NCBI RefSeq assembly: GCF_900112305.1
Contig: NZ_FOKT01000002.1
Location: forward strand, 248,001-312,000
DNA length: 64,000 bases
Source: Microbulbifer thermotolerans
GTDB lineage: Bacteria > Pseudomonadota > Gammaproteobacteria > Pseudomonadales > Cellvibrionaceae
Reading direction: 5' to 3'
Below, in pieces: positions 9,490 to 18,751 of the stretch. The stretch's first letter is position 1. Each line of letters starts with the position of its first letter. The notes under the pieces were generated by a model, which did not search any database, was not told the DNA's origin, and saw only the letters and a program-made list of their open reading frames with translations. Both the position numbers and the translations under genes were made by a program.

Positions 9490-10883
9490 AAGCGCATTAC
9501 CCTATTGAGCCCATCCAGGGCGGCACTGCGGTACGCCTCAGCCATAGTCGGGTAGTTGAATGTAGTATTAACAAAATAGTCAATTACATTATTCGGCGCA
9601 GGTTGCTTCATGATCGCCTGTCCGATATGCACAATCTCCGCCGCCTCTGCGCCGAAGCAGTGAATACCGAGGATCTCGTGGGTATCAATGTGGAAAAGAA
9701 TCTTCAACATACCCACCCGCTCACCGGAAATCTGCGCCCGGGCTGTGTGTTTGAACAGAGCGCGCCCCACTTCGTAAGGCACCTTGGCATCTGTAAGCTC
9801 GGACTCCGTTTTTCCGACCGATGAAATCTCCGGCAGTGTGTAAATACCCGTGGGCGCATCCTCGATGATTCGATGGCCTCGGCCGGCTATCGCGGCCGCC
9901 ACAGCGCGACCTTGGTCATAGGAGGCGCTGGCGAGACTGGGCCAGCCGATCACATCCCCCACCGCGTAGATATTCTCCACTTCCGTGCAATAGTGCTCAT
10001 CGACAGCCAACTGGCCGCGGTGATTGGCCTCCAAACCGATATTTTCCAAGCCCAGTCCGCGCGTATTACCGGTGCGGCCGTTGCTCCAAAGCAGCGCGTC
10101 GGCATGAATTCGCTTACCGGATTGCATTTCCATAATCACGCCCGTATCGCTAGGCACTACCCTTGCATACTCTTCCTTGTGACGCACGGTGACGCCCATG
10201 TCGCGCAGGTGATAGCTGAGCGCGTCGGAAATCTCGTCATCGAGGAACTCCAGCAGGCTACCGCGGGTATTGATCAAATCCACTTTGACACCAAGACCAG
10301 CAAAGATGGAGGCATACTCACATCCAATCACGCCAGCGCCATAGATCATAATAGAGTGCGGCGTATGCTGCATTTCCAGGATGGTATCACTGTCGTAAAT
10401 ACGCGGGTGAGAGAAATCGACATCGCCGGGGCGATAGGGACGCGAGCCCGTGGCAATAACAAACTTCTCCGCCGCAATCGTCTCGGTGGCGCCATCGGGC
10501 AACAGCACTTCCAGTGTTCCAGCATCGCGGAAACGGGCTTCGCCAAAAATCAGCTCGACACGATTGCGCGCATAAAAAGCGGTGTGCATTTCCACCTGAT
10601 AGTTGATGACTTTATTGACAGTGCGCATGACCTGCGGAAAGGTTAGACGGCGAGGCTCACCCAATGCCCGGAAAACACTTTGCGTGTTGTAGCGCATTAG
10701 CTGCTTAACCGCGTGCCGCAGGGCCTTGGACGGAATTGTGCCTTTATGTGTACAGTTCCCCCCCGCCGCAGGCCGCTTTTCGATCACCGCCACGCGCATG
10801 CCTTTCTTGGCGGCGCTCATCGCTGCCGCTTCGCCAGCGGGACCAGAACCGATTACTACCAAGTCGTATTTTTGATCTGCCAT
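9486..10883 (-). CDS. sthA: Soluble pyridine nucleotide transhydrogenase
   Basis: FAD enzyme that exchanges reducing equivalents between NADPH and NADH. The 465-residue protein has the FAD-binding GSGPAG at residues 12-17. The active-site segment [16 protein letters not shown] keeps only one of the redox cysteines (Cys44, Thr49), which separates SthA from dihydrolipoamide dehydrogenase and glutathione reductase. A second Rossmann motif ([18 protein letters not shown]) binds the nicotinamide nucleotide. It runs into the thioesterase gene. Near the nqr operon this places two NADH-balancing systems together. Confidence 0.95.
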   Translation of the reverse strand: MADQKYDLVVIGSGPAGEAAAMSAAKKGMRVAVIEKRPAAGGNCTHKGTIPSKALRHAVKQLMRYNTQSVFRALGEPRRLTFPQVMRTVNKVINYQVEMHTAFYARNRVELIFGEARFRDAGTLEVLLPDGATETIAAEKFVIATGSRPYRPGDVDFSHPRIYDSDTILEMQHTPHSIMIYGAGVIGCEYASIFAGLGVKVDLINTRGSLLEFLDDEISDALSYHLRDMGVTVRHKEEYARVVPSDTGVIMEMQSGKRIHADALLWSNGRTGNTRGLGLENIGLEANHRGQLAVDEHYCTEVENIYAVGDVIGWPSLASASYDQGRAVAAAIAGRGHRIIEDAPTGIYTLPEISSVGKTESELTDAKVPYEVGRALFKHTARAQISGERVGMLKILFHIDTHEILGIHCFGAEAAEIVHIGQAIMKQPAPNNVIDYFVNTTFNYPTMAEAYRSAALDGLNRVMRL

Positions 10884-10974
10884 TCAATTGCTCTGTCAAC
10901 TTTTGTCGCTTGCTACGGCAACTGGAACCCAGTTTGAATGTTCTCTACCGCAGGCTCGCAAGTACCACTAATTG

Positions 10975-11130
10975 GGAACCACTGATGAATTGAAATAAGC
11001 GTTGCCATTGGTTTCGGGGCGCTAAGACAATAGGGTTACCTCAAATTGGAAATACCCATCCCATCACCTGAGCTTTTCATTTGGCCCCGATGACGTTTAA
11101 CCACCAGATAGTGAATTCCTCAAAGGTTCC
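10975..11130 (-). repeat. Degenerate copy of the 214-bp inverted-repeat element (copy A)
   Basis: The left end GGAACCACTGATGAATT and the right end GTGAATTCCTCAAAGGTTCC are imperfect inverted repeats of each other. The interior matches the reverse complement of the copies at 24862 and 41706, including the blocks GGGGCGCTAAGACAATAGG and CATCACCTGAGCTT. The centre is missing about 55 bases relative to the full copies. The flanks (ATTG/ATAG) are not a matching duplication, so this is an old, decayed copy. Confidence 0.75.
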
Positions 11131-11167
11131 ATAGCCAGGATCAGGAACAATCAGCGCCCGCTATACC

Positions 11168-11416
11168 TTATCGCACATTCTCACCCGGGCCGACCGCTGT
11201 CGCATCATAAGCCAGCTCAGTCCGTTTGGCTTGGCGCTCCTGCTCCTTTTTGCATTCATCGTCATTGCCGCCGCAGATCTCACAGCCATCTTTCAGACCG
11301 AGACTATTCAAACCGCCGCAAGAGCCCTTTAGCGGCTTGTTCTGAAAAATTGCACCCAGCGCCATACCGGTAACAATCAGCAGCAGGGCCACGAAAGCTA
11401 AAACAAATACCATCAT
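11168..11416 (-). CDS. nqrM: Na+-NQR maturation protein NqrM
   Basis: Small membrane protein needed to assemble Na+-NQR, thought to deliver iron for the NqrD/NqrE centre. The 82 residues comprise one N-terminal helix (about 3-23) and a cysteine-rich tail with Cys33, 45, 48 and 55 (GSCGG, GCEICGG, DDEC), the DUF539 pattern. It overlaps the end of apbE by four bases and is the last gene of the nqr cluster. The tail after residue 60 is charged and variable. Confidence 0.93.
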   Translation of the reverse strand: MMVFVLAFVALLLIVTGMALGAIFQNKPLKGSCGGLNSLGLKDGCEICGGNDDECKKEQERQAKRTELAYDATAVGPGENVR

Positions 11417-12495
11417 GATTCAGACTTCTCCAGGTAGGGGGCAAAAGCGCTGCTGTAACGCTCTTCGAACCCTTTATCAGTTTTTACCAGCATAAAAACG
11501 GCGAGATTTTCCCGCTCGGCCAACTTTAACCCCGCCTCGGCACCGAGTACATTCAGAGCTGTCGCCAAGCCATCCGCTTCTGCACAGTTGTCTGCGATTA
11601 CGGTAACTGAGGCCAATTTGTGTTGTAACGGACGACCAGTGCGCGGATCGATACTGTGCGCGTAGCGCACTCCGTCGCGCTCGTAATAATTGCGGTAATC
11701 GCCACTGGTGGCAACGGATTTGCCACTGATCGCAATTGGCCGCTGCACTACGCGTCCTGACGGATCGGGACTTTCGATACCGATGCGCCAATCCAGACCT
11801 TGCGGATTCTTGCCCCGGCTACGCAGCTCACCACCTATTTCCACCAGATAATTGCGAGCGCCCCGGGCTTCCAGCAACAGCGCAACACGATCGACACCGT
11901 GGCCCTTGGCAATAGCGGACAGGTCAATCTCAACCGGACGGCTTCGTGTAATGCGATCGGGATTGCGCTCAACGGTCAGCGCATCCGACCCTATCTGTGC
12001 CAGTAGTGTCTCTATCTCCACAGCAGTCGGTATTTGGTCGGGTTCCGGCTGAGGACCAAAACCCCAGAGATTCACCAACGGGCCGACAGTGATATCAAAC
12101 GCGCCGCTACTGCGCTGGTAAATATCGAGTGATAGCGCTACAACATCCGCGAGGGGAGCACTGACCGGTACCGCCTCACCGACCGGCCCACGGTTAAAAC
12201 GCATCAGCTCGGAATCGTCGATATAAGTCGACATTTCCTGGTTAACCCGCACTAGCTCCGCATCGATCTCCTGCTGCAGCCCAGTCTTATCCAATGTCGC
12301 AGGCACATCGACCAACGTTATGTGGTAGCTGGTTCCCATCGTGGCGCCGCTCAGCCGCCAAACCTGCGGTGCGGGGGTACAACCGGAAACCAATGTCGTT
12401 ATTACGACCGCTCCAAAAAGCAAAAACAGGGTCCGAATAGCGGACCCTGTTTTTATGGTTGTCGGCACTTTCAATGCAGTTTGCAATCTGGACAC
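11413..12495 (-). CDS. apbE: FAD:protein FMN transferase (lipoprotein)
   Basis: Attaches FMN covalently to threonines of NqrB and NqrC. A lipoprotein signal ends LVSGC with Cys39, so the enzyme is membrane-anchored on the periplasmic side. Family motifs include SAIAKGHGVDR near residue 195 and HSIDPRTGRP at 280-289. The frame opens with GTG at 12495, five bases after the nqrF stop. A TTG at 12486 is better spaced from a GGAG site (eight bases). No start lies nearer the lipobox with a proper basic n-region. Oddly, a perfect 14-bp terminator-shaped hairpin lies inside codons 14-25. About 360 residues, normal length. Confidence 0.93.
   Translation of the reverse strand: MSRLQTALKVPTTIKTGSAIRTLFLLFGAVVITTLVSGCTPAPQVWRLSGATMGTSYHITLVDVPATLDKTGLQQEIDAELVRVNQEMSTYIDDSELMRFNRGPVGEAVPVSAPLADVVALSLDIYQRSSGAFDITVGPLVNLWGFGPQPEPDQIPTAVEIETLLAQIGSDALTVERNPDRITRSRPVEIDLSAIAKGHGVDRVALLLEARGARNYLVEIGGELRSRGKNPQGLDWRIGIESPDPSGRVVQRPIAISGKSVATSGDYRNYYERDGVRYAHSIDPRTGRPLQHKLASVTVIADNCAEADGLATALNVLGAEAGLKLAERENLAVFMLVKTDKGFEERYSSAFAPYLEKSES
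12422..12454 (-). terminator. Terminator-shaped hairpin inside the 5' end of apbE
   Basis: AAAAACAGGGTCCG and CGGACCCTGTTTTT form a perfect 14-bp stem around a 5-base loop. The stem ends in an A tract and a T tract, so it could act on either strand. It lies 47 bases past the nqrF stop, where an operon-end terminator would sit, yet it falls in the signal-peptide region of apbE. It may limit read-through from nqrF to apbE and nqrM. Confidence 0.75.
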
Positions 12496-12500
12496 TCCGA

Positions 12501-13724
12501 TCAGCCGCCGAAGTCATCCAGGAGGATATTTTCATCCTCAACGCCCAGATCCTTGAGCATATTGATCACTGCGGCGTTCATCATGGGCGGTCCGCACATG
12601 TAATACTCGCAGTCTTCCGGCGCCGGGTGGTTTTTGAGGTAGTTCTCATAAACCACATTGTGAATAAAGCCAGTGTAGCCGGTCCAGTTGTCCTCGGGCT
12701 GCGGGTCTGAGAGAGCCACATGCCACTCGAAGTTATCGAACTCTTCCTGCAGCTTGTCGTACTCGTCCTGATAGAACATTTCCCGCAAAGAACGCGCACC
12801 ATACCAGAAGCTGATCTTGCGCGTGGTTTTCAGGCGCTTGAGCTGATCGAAGATATGAGAACGCATTGGGGCCATACCCGCGCCACCACCGATAAACACC
12901 ATCTCGTTGTCGGTATCCTTGGCGAAAAACTCACCAAATGGACCGTACACTTTGATTTTGTCACCCGGCTTCAGGCTGAAGACGTAGGAGGACATCTTGC
13001 CCGGGGGGATTCCCTGAGTACGCGGAGGCGGAGTTGCGATACGGATATTGAATTTCACAATACCCTTCTCTTCCGGATAGTTGGCCATGGAGTAGGCTCG
13101 TACTATCGGCTCGTCCACCTTGGACTCGAGATTGAAGAAGCCAAAGTGCTCCCAATCACCCCGGTACTGCTCCTCAATATCAAAGTCGGAGAACTTCACG
13201 TGATGGGGAGGCGCTTCCAGCTGTACATACCCCCCCGCGCGGAAGTCAACATTTTCACCTTCCGGCAAACGCAGGGTCAGCTCTTTAATAAAGGTGGCCA
13301 CGTTGGGGTTGCTTTCCACAGTGCACTCCCACTGTTTCACCCCGAAGACCTCCTCCGGAACCTCGATCTCCATATCCTGCTTCACGGCGACCTGGCAAGA
13401 GAGGCGCTTACCCTCTTTGGCATCGCGCGGCGTGAAATGCGCAGCCTCAGTGGGCAGCATATCGCCACCGCCGGATTTCACGATACACACACACTGGGCG
13501 CAGCTGCCGCCCCCACCACAGGCGGAGGCCAGGAAGAGATTGTTCGCCGCCAGTGTCTGCAGCAGCTTGCCGCCAGCGGGCACCGTGAGGGTCTTTTCCC
13601 CATTGATCAGAATGTTGACGTTGCCAGTGTTTACCAAGCGTGAGCGGGCGACGAGAATAACCGCCACCAGCGCCAGCACGATCAGGGTAAACATGACTAC
13701 GCCGAGGATAATTTCAATATTCAT
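12501..13724 (-). CDS. nqrF: Na+-translocating NADH:quinone reductase subunit F
   Basis: Entry point for NADH electrons. One N-terminal helix (about 3-25) anchors a ferredoxin-type domain with 2Fe-2S ligands Cys69, 75, 78 and 110 ([12 protein letters not shown]). A flavin reductase-like part follows with FAD motif RAYSMANYP and a C-terminal NADH-binding segment ([22 protein letters not shown]). The 407 residues match the family length. It is the last structural gene of the nqr operon, 18 bases after nqrE. Confidence 0.97.
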   Translation of the reverse strand: MNIEIILGVVMFTLIVLALVAVILVARSRLVNTGNVNILINGEKTLTVPAGGKLLQTLAANNLFLASACGGGGSCAQCVCIVKSGGGDMLPTEAAHFTPRDAKEGKRLSCQVAVKQDMEIEVPEEVFGVKQWECTVESNPNVATFIKELTLRLPEGENVDFRAGGYVQLEAPPHHVKFSDFDIEEQYRGDWEHFGFFNLESKVDEPIVRAYSMANYPEEKGIVKFNIRIATPPPRTQGIPPGKMSSYVFSLKPGDKIKVYGPFGEFFAKDTDNEMVFIGGGAGMAPMRSHIFDQLKRLKTTRKISFWYGARSLREMFYQDEYDKLQEEFDNFEWHVALSDPQPEDNWTGYTGFIHNVVYENYLKNHPAPEDCEYYMCGPPMMNAAVINMLKDLGVEDENILLDDFGG

Positions 13725-13742
13725 GCTATCGTGCTCCCCCGC

Positions 13743-14351
13743 TTAGATGTCGATGCCGCCGAAAGACATGAAGCCCAGAGACATCAGACCTACGGTGATA
13801 AACGTGATACCCAGGCCTTTCAGACCATCGGGCACATCACTGTACTTCAGGCGCTCGCGAATTCCGGCTAGAGCGGTAATTGCCAAGGCCCAGCCGAGAC
13901 CGGCACCGAAGCCATAGGCCACACTTTCACCGAAATTGTATTCACGCTCCACCATGAACAGAGAGGCCCCCATAATGGCGCAGTTCACAGTGATCAACGG
14001 CAGAAATACACCCAGCGCGTTGTAGAGAGCGGGGACATATTTATCCAGGAACATCTCCAGGATCTGTACCAAAGCGGCGATAACGCCGATATAAGACAGC
14101 AGGCCGAGGAAGCTCAAGTCCACGTCTGGATAACCGGCCCAAGCCAGAGCACCGTCTTTCAACAGATAGGTATAGATCAGGTTGTTGACCGGTACCGTCA
14201 GGGTCAGAACAACGATAACCGCCACACCCAAGCCAATGGCCGCTTCAATTTTCTTCGATACGGCCAGGAAGGTACACATACCGAGGAAGAAGGCCAGCGC
14301 CATGTTTTCCACAAAAACGGCGCGGATAATCAATGAAATAAAATGCTCCAC
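13743..14351 (-). CDS. nqrE: Na+-NQR subunit E
   Basis: Integral membrane subunit of the sodium-pumping NADH dehydrogenase, 202 residues with six predicted helices. It begins [20 protein letters not shown] and carries the conserved [13 protein letters not shown] stretch, whose cysteine is a ligand of the iron centre shared with NqrD in known structures. It starts two bases after nqrD ends, so it is tightly coupled. It is homologous to RnfA, but the surrounding nqr genes fix the identity. Confidence 0.96.
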   Translation of the reverse strand: MEHFISLIIRAVFVENMALAFFLGMCTFLAVSKKIEAAIGLGVAVIVVLTLTVPVNNLIYTYLLKDGALAWAGYPDVDLSFLGLLSYIGVIAALVQILEMFLDKYVPALYNALGVFLPLITVNCAIMGASLFMVEREYNFGESVAYGFGAGLGWALAITALAGIRERLKYSDVPDGLKGLGITFITVGLMSLGFMSFGGIDI

Positions 14352-14353
14352 GA

Positions 14354-15025
14354 TCAGGCCTCCTGCGCTTGTGCCGGTAGAGGTTTAGTGTTGGGCGCAA
14401 TTTTGAACTCATCCTGTTCCACCTGACCCGGCTTCCAGGTGCGCAGCCCCCAAATAATCAAACCGATCAGGAAGAATGCGCTGGGCGGCAGCAGCAACAA
14501 ACCGTTGGGCTGATACCAGCCGCCATTGCTGACCGTTGGCAGAATTTCAAAGCCGAACAGTTTGCCTGCTCCGAAAAGCTCGCGGATGGTCGCCAGAGTA
14601 ATCAGCATGGCGCTGTAACCGAGGCCGTTACCGATGCCGTCCAGAAAACTCGCCACCGGCGGGTTCTTCATAGCAAAGGCTTCCGCCCGCCCCATCACAA
14701 TACAGTTGGTAATGATCAGGCCAACGAACACTGACAGCTGCTTGGAAATGTCGTACGCAACAGCCTTGATGATCTGGTCAACCACAATTACCAGAGAGGC
14801 GATCAGAGTCATCTGCACGATAATGCGGATGCTGTTCGGAATCTGGTTGCGCACGGTGGATACCGCAAAGTTCGAAAAGGCGGTTACCAGGGTCAGCGCC
14901 ACACACATTACCAGTGTCACTTTCAGTGAACTGGTCACCGCCAGCGCGGAACAGATGCCGAGGATCTGTAGCGCGATGGGGTTGTTATTGAAAATCGGAT
15001 CGAACAGAGTCTCTTTCAGTTTCAT
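14354..15025 (-). CDS. nqrD: Na+-NQR subunit D
   Basis: Membrane subunit paired with NqrE as an inverted-topology homologue. The 223 residues include about six helices and the conserved [18 protein letters not shown] segment with its iron-ligand cysteine. The C-terminal tail (about residues 205-223, rich in charged residues and ending PLPAQAQEA) is somewhat longer than usual. It lies three bases from nqrC and two from nqrE. Confidence 0.96.
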   Translation of the reverse strand: MKLKETLFDPIFNNNPIALQILGICSALAVTSSLKVTLVMCVALTLVTAFSNFAVSTVRNQIPNSIRIIVQMTLIASLVIVVDQIIKAVAYDISKQLSVFVGLIITNCIVMGRAEAFAMKNPPVASFLDGIGNGLGYSAMLITLATIRELFGAGKLFGFEILPTVSNGGWYQPNGLLLLPPSAFFLIGLIIWGLRTWKPGQVEQDEFKIAPNTKPLPAQAQEA

Positions 15026-15028
15026 CGC

Positions 15029-15811
15029 TTACGCCTCCCCTGCTTTCAAGTTTTTCAGGAAGGGGCCAAAGCCCTCACTGCCCAACCAGAAGTGCAGAAG
15101 ATTATCCACGCCATTACTGGTCAAAGTTGCACCAGAAAGTGCATCCACCTGAAATTCCGCATTGGGGCTGTTCAAGTCGACGCCGCCTTTGACTAAGTCA
15201 ATCGCGACATTGCCGTTGGCATCGTAGATCTTTTTACCCAGCCATTTGGCTTTCCAGATGGGATTGTCGACCTCACCACCGAGTCCGGGCGTTTCTTTGT
15301 GCTCATAAAAGCCCAGGCCGGCAACTGTATTGAGATCGCTTTCCAGTGCCAGGAAGCCGTAGAGCGTGCCCCAGAGACCATAGCCACGCACCGGCAGAAT
15401 GATCTTTTGCAGCTCACCGCCCTGCTCCACCAGGTACACCTCTTTGATGTTTTCCCGGCGAATCAACTTGGCTTTGTCTTTCTCTGGAGACAGCTTTTCA
15501 CTGGCCGACGGCACCTTGGCCGCAGCGCGTCCACTGCCTCCAGCGGGGGCTTCATCGGTGAATTTTCCGGTTTTCAGGTCTACATACTTGATGGCCACAC
15601 TCTCGAAGAGTTTTTCAACCTCCGAGGCACTTGTGCGGGGATCCTTGATCAGGCCGCCAGCCATCAGCACGTTGCGCTTCATATCCAGCGCGGCATTAGC
15701 CTGTTGCGCCGGCTTCAGCATCACCGCTGCGGTGGACACCACAACGGAGCAGACAATACAGAGTGCCAGGGCAACCAGCAGCGTGCCCTTGACGGAATCT
15801 TTATTAGCCAC
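15029..15811 (-). CDS. nqrC: Na+-NQR subunit C (covalent FMN)
   Basis: Membrane-anchored periplasmic subunit with covalent FMN. One N-terminal helix (about 9-31) is followed by the FMN-binding domain; the acceptor threonine lies in SGAT at residues 226-229 (Thr229). Residues about 88-118 form a Gly/Ala/Lys-rich insertion that looks low-complexity. The start overlaps nqrB by eight bases. FMN attachment would be by the ApbE encoded downstream. Confidence 0.96.
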   Translation of the reverse strand: MANKDSVKGTLLVALALCIVCSVVVSTAAVMLKPAQQANAALDMKRNVLMAGGLIKDPRTSASEVEKLFESVAIKYVDLKTGKFTDEAPAGGSGRAAAKVPSASEKLSPEKDKAKLIRRENIKEVYLVEQGGELQKIILPVRGYGLWGTLYGFLALESDLNTVAGLGFYEHKETPGLGGEVDNPIWKAKWLGKKIYDANGNVAIDLVKGGVDLNSPNAEFQVDALSGATLTSNGVDNLLHFWLGSEGFGPFLKNLKAGEA

Positions 15812-17015
15812 GTGCCAACCTCCGTTTGATATGGGACTGCACCACGAAGTGGTCGAACAACGGTGCGAACAGGTTGGCGAACAAGATCGCCAGCATCATG
15901 CCTTCCGGGAAGGCCGGGTTCACCACGCGAATCAACACACACATTACCCCGATCAAGATGCCGTACCACCAGCGACCGGTATTGGTCATGGCGGCGGAAA
16001 CCGGGTCCGTGGTCATGAAGATCAGGCCGAAGGCGAAACCACCCACCACCAAGTGCCAGTACCAGGGCACATTGAACATCGGGTTGGTTTCAGATCCGAT
16101 TGTGTTGAACAGGAAGGCAGTGGCCATCATGCCCAGCATGGTACCGGCGACAATGCGCCAGCTGGCAATCTTCATCAGCAGCAGGATAGCGCCAGCGATC
16201 AGGATCGCGAGCGTGGAGGTCTCGCCGATGGAACCGTGCATATTGCCGAGGAAGGCATCCATCCAGGTCAGCTGACCGGTAGGTACACCTACGGCCCCGC
16301 CCTGAAGACCTTCGCTTGCCAGTACGGACAGGGCAGTCGCGCCGGTATAACCGTCCACCGCGGTCCACACTGCATCACCGGACATGGCGGCCGGATAAGC
16401 GAAGAATAGGAAAGCGCGGCCGGTAAGTGCCGGGTTGAGGAAGTTCTTGCCGGTACCGCCGAAAACCTCTTTACCGATCACCACACCGAAGCTGATGCCC
16501 ATAGCCACCAGCCACAGGGGCAGATCCGGCGGGCAGGTCAGCGCGAACAAAATGGAGGTCACGAAGAACCCTTCGTTGACCTCGTGTCCGCGTACTGCCG
16601 CAAAAAGCACTTCCCAGAATCCACCTACCACGAAGGTGACGAAATAGATGGGCAGGAAGTATACGGCTCCGTGCAAGAAGTTGTCCCAAGTACTGTTGGG
16701 ATCATAACCGCCCAGGGCGCCGATAATGGCGTGACGCCAGCCTGACAGCTCGGGGTTGCTCATCCCCTCGATGATGGTGTTGGCCTGGAAGCCGACATTC
16801 CACATACCGTAGAACATCGGAATCAATGCACAGGCCCACACTGTGATCATGATGCGTTTCAGGTCAATACCATCACGCACGTGAGCGGTGGTCTTGGTGG
16901 TCGCCGCCGGCTGAAACAGCGCGGTGTCAACCGCCTCGTAGAGAGCATAAAGCTTCTCGTATTTACCGCCCTTGTGAAAGTGCGGCTCAATAGAGTCGAG
17001 GAATTTGCGCAACAT
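15804..17015 (-). CDS. nqrB: Na+-NQR subunit B (covalent FMN)
   Basis: Main membrane subunit, 403 residues with about ten helices, carrying a second covalent FMN and part of the sodium and quinone sites. The flavin acceptor motif is DGYTGAT at residues 221-227 (Thr227). The conserved block [13 protein letters not shown] at about 142-154 contains an acidic residue linked to Na+ uptake in Vibrio. It starts two bases after nqrA. It resembles RnfD, but the length and N-terminus are those of NqrB. Confidence 0.97.
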   Translation of the reverse strand: MLRKFLDSIEPHFHKGGKYEKLYALYEAVDTALFQPAATTKTTAHVRDGIDLKRIMITVWACALIPMFYGMWNVGFQANTIIEGMSNPELSGWRHAIIGALGGYDPNSTWDNFLHGAVYFLPIYFVTFVVGGFWEVLFAAVRGHEVNEGFFVTSILFALTCPPDLPLWLVAMGISFGVVIGKEVFGGTGKNFLNPALTGRAFLFFAYPAAMSGDAVWTAVDGYTGATALSVLASEGLQGGAVGVPTGQLTWMDAFLGNMHGSIGETSTLAILIAGAILLLMKIASWRIVAGTMLGMMATAFLFNTIGSETNPMFNVPWYWHLVVGGFAFGLIFMTTDPVSAAMTNTGRWWYGILIGVMCVLIRVVNPAFPEGMMLAILFANLFAPLFDHFVVQSHIKRRLARG

Positions 17016-17017
17016 CC

Positions 17018-18358
17018 TTACCCCTCCTTCTCAATACGGGTCAGGTTGTCCCGCAGGATTGGGCCGAATTCGTATTTGCCGGGGCACACGAAGGTGCACA
17101 GCGCCAAGTCTTCTTCGTCCAGCTCTAACGCACCCAGCTGCTGGGCGGTCTGGGTATCACCGACAATCAACGCTCTCAACAGCTGAGTCGGCATCAGATC
17201 CAGAGGCAAAACCCGCTCGTAGGTGCCGATTGGCATCAGGGCACGCTCAGAGCCGTTTGTGCTGGTGGTGAAGTTGAACTTGCGGTTCTTAAACAGACGC
17301 GACAAGTAAATCGGCAATATGGAGAAGCGGTTGCTGCCCGCATGCAAGTAGTGCAGGAAGGGACGTTCACGGCCCTCTTCCAAAACGCTGACTTGGTTGT
17401 GGTAACGCCCAAGATAAGCCAGTGGCCCCACAGCAGTGCTACCACCGAATACCGAACCGGAAATAACCCGGTTTTCGCCTTCCTCCAACTCACCCGCGGT
17501 CAATTCGGACAAGTTCGCACCGAGCCGGGTCCGCAGCAGCCGTGGATTTTTGACCCGCGGACCACCCAAAGCGACGACGCGCTCGGTAAAAAGCACCCCA
17601 GTGGTAAACAACTTACCGACAGCGATCACGTCTTGATAATTGATCGTGAACACGCTGCGGCCCGCCCGAACCGGGCTCAAGAAATGGATATGCGTACCGG
17701 ACAATCCTGCCGGATGGGGACCGGCAAAGGTTTCGTGACGAACATTGCTCGCGCTCGGCAACGGCAAATCGGCATCCGGCGCGCTGCACACATAGGTGAC
17801 TTCCGCCAGCTTGGACAAAATTTCCACGCCCTGTTGGAAGGCATCGCGCTGCCCGGCAATCACCACCTGCGGGTCCGCAGCGAGCGGATTGGTGTCCATG
17901 GCGTTGATGAAAATAGCGGCGGGTTCAGCATCCAGAGCCGGCACTTTGCTGTAGGGGCGGGTGCGAAGTGCAGTCCAGAGGCCGGATTCCACTAGATTTT
18001 GCACCACCTGCTCGCGGGTGAGTTCGGCCAGCTGTCCCGCGTCGTAACTGGCAAACTGCTCAGCCTCGTCGCCATCGATCTCGATCACCACAGACTGCAA
18101 CACACGGCGGGCACCGCGATTGATCGCCACGACACGGCCTGCGGCGGGCGCTGTGTAGCGCACACCTTCGGTCTTCTTGTCGGTAAACAGCAGCTGTCCG
18201 AGTTTGACGCTATCCCCCTCGGCCACCGCCATGGTCGGCTTCATCCCGTGGTAATCGGGGCCGAGCACAGCGACGGTCTTGAGCGCAGGGCCATCGTGGA
18301 TGACCTGCTCGGGCGCGCCGGATATGGGTAAATCCAATCCCCGACGGATCTTTCTCAT
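17018..18358 (-). CDS. nqrA: Na+-NQR subunit A
   Basis: Peripheral subunit of the Na+-pumping NADH:ubiquinone oxidoreductase, linked to quinone binding. Starting at the ATG at 18358 gives [18 protein letters not shown] and 446 residues, the length and N-terminus of known NqrA. The open frame runs 57 codons further upstream, but that part is arginine-rich and covers the leader hairpin, so it is not coding. First gene of nqrABCDEF; its promoter lies about 200 bases upstream. Confidence 0.96.
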   Translation of the reverse strand: MRKIRRGLDLPISGAPEQVIHDGPALKTVAVLGPDYHGMKPTMAVAEGDSVKLGQLLFTDKKTEGVRYTAPAAGRVVAINRGARRVLQSVVIEIDGDEAEQFASYDAGQLAELTREQVVQNLVESGLWTALRTRPYSKVPALDAEPAAIFINAMDTNPLAADPQVVIAGQRDAFQQGVEILSKLAEVTYVCSAPDADLPLPSASNVRHETFAGPHPAGLSGTHIHFLSPVRAGRSVFTINYQDVIAVGKLFTTGVLFTERVVALGGPRVKNPRLLRTRLGANLSELTAGELEEGENRVISGSVFGGSTAVGPLAYLGRYHNQVSVLEEGRERPFLHYLHAGSNRFSILPIYLSRLFKNRKFNFTTSTNGSERALMPIGTYERVLPLDLMPTQLLRALIVGDTQTAQQLGALELDEEDLALCTFVCPGKYEFGPILRDNLTRIEKEG

Positions 18359-18392
18359 ACGCCTATGCCTAGTTTCTAGTTTGAAAATATGC

Positions 18393-18455
18393 AATGCAGC
18401 CCGCCGACCGGATCGCAGCCAAACATCAGCCGGCGCCCGTTCGGCGGGCCGCATT
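18393..18455 (-). promoter_or_regulatory. Long leader hairpin ahead of nqrA
   Basis: In the predicted nqr transcript, bases 18455-18441 pair with 18407-18393 as a 15-bp stem with a single G-U pair and a 33-base GC-rich loop. It ends about 34 bases before the nqrA ATG and is followed by GCATATTTTC. It could be an attenuator-type or mRNA-protecting structure. No known riboswitch class is evident to me. Confidence 0.5.
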
Positions 18456-18553
18456 GAAGAATTCCCGCGTTGCGGGGGCTTAAACCGCTTGATCCCGGAC
18501 TCGGGTGAGGAGAGAACTTCTCGGCGCACGGCGGCCCCGCCAAAATCGCGCGC

Positions 18554-18582
18554 ATTATAAAGACGGGCTTGGGGGTTTACCA
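18554..18582 (-). promoter_or_regulatory. Probable promoter of the nqr operon
   Basis: A perfect TATAAT -10 box (18554-18559 on the minus strand) lies 17 bases from a weak -35, TGGTAA (18577-18582). Transcription would start near 18547 and leave a leader of about 190 bases before nqrA. The remaining sequence to the gap terminator shows nothing else clear. Confidence 0.5.
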
Positions 18583-18701
18583 GTGCGCAAATGGTCGAAT
18601 TGAGCTGGATAGAGAAAATTATTACTGAAAAAACAGACAGTTGAGCGGATATTGGTCAGGAATGATCCAGGGGTGGAGCGGTGTCGGAGGGCTATGGAGT
18701 A

Positions 18702-18728
18702 CCGGGCACACCCCTGAGGTGTGCCCGG
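18702..18728 (-). terminator. Hairpin downstream of the GAPDH gene
   Basis: CCGGGCACACC and GGTGTGCCCGG form a perfect 11-bp stem with a 5-base loop, 24 bases past the GAPDH stop. There is no T run on the minus strand, so it may need Rho or serve as an mRNA 3' end. It separates gap from the nqr promoter. Confidence 0.55.
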
Positions 18729-18751
18729 CCAATTATACTGCGGGCTGCGAA

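Noticed and set aside
12720-13643. A 307-codon open frame antisense to nqrF
   Set aside because: It is a shadow of nqrF; the nqrF cofactor motifs on the opposite strand are intact and explain the open frame.
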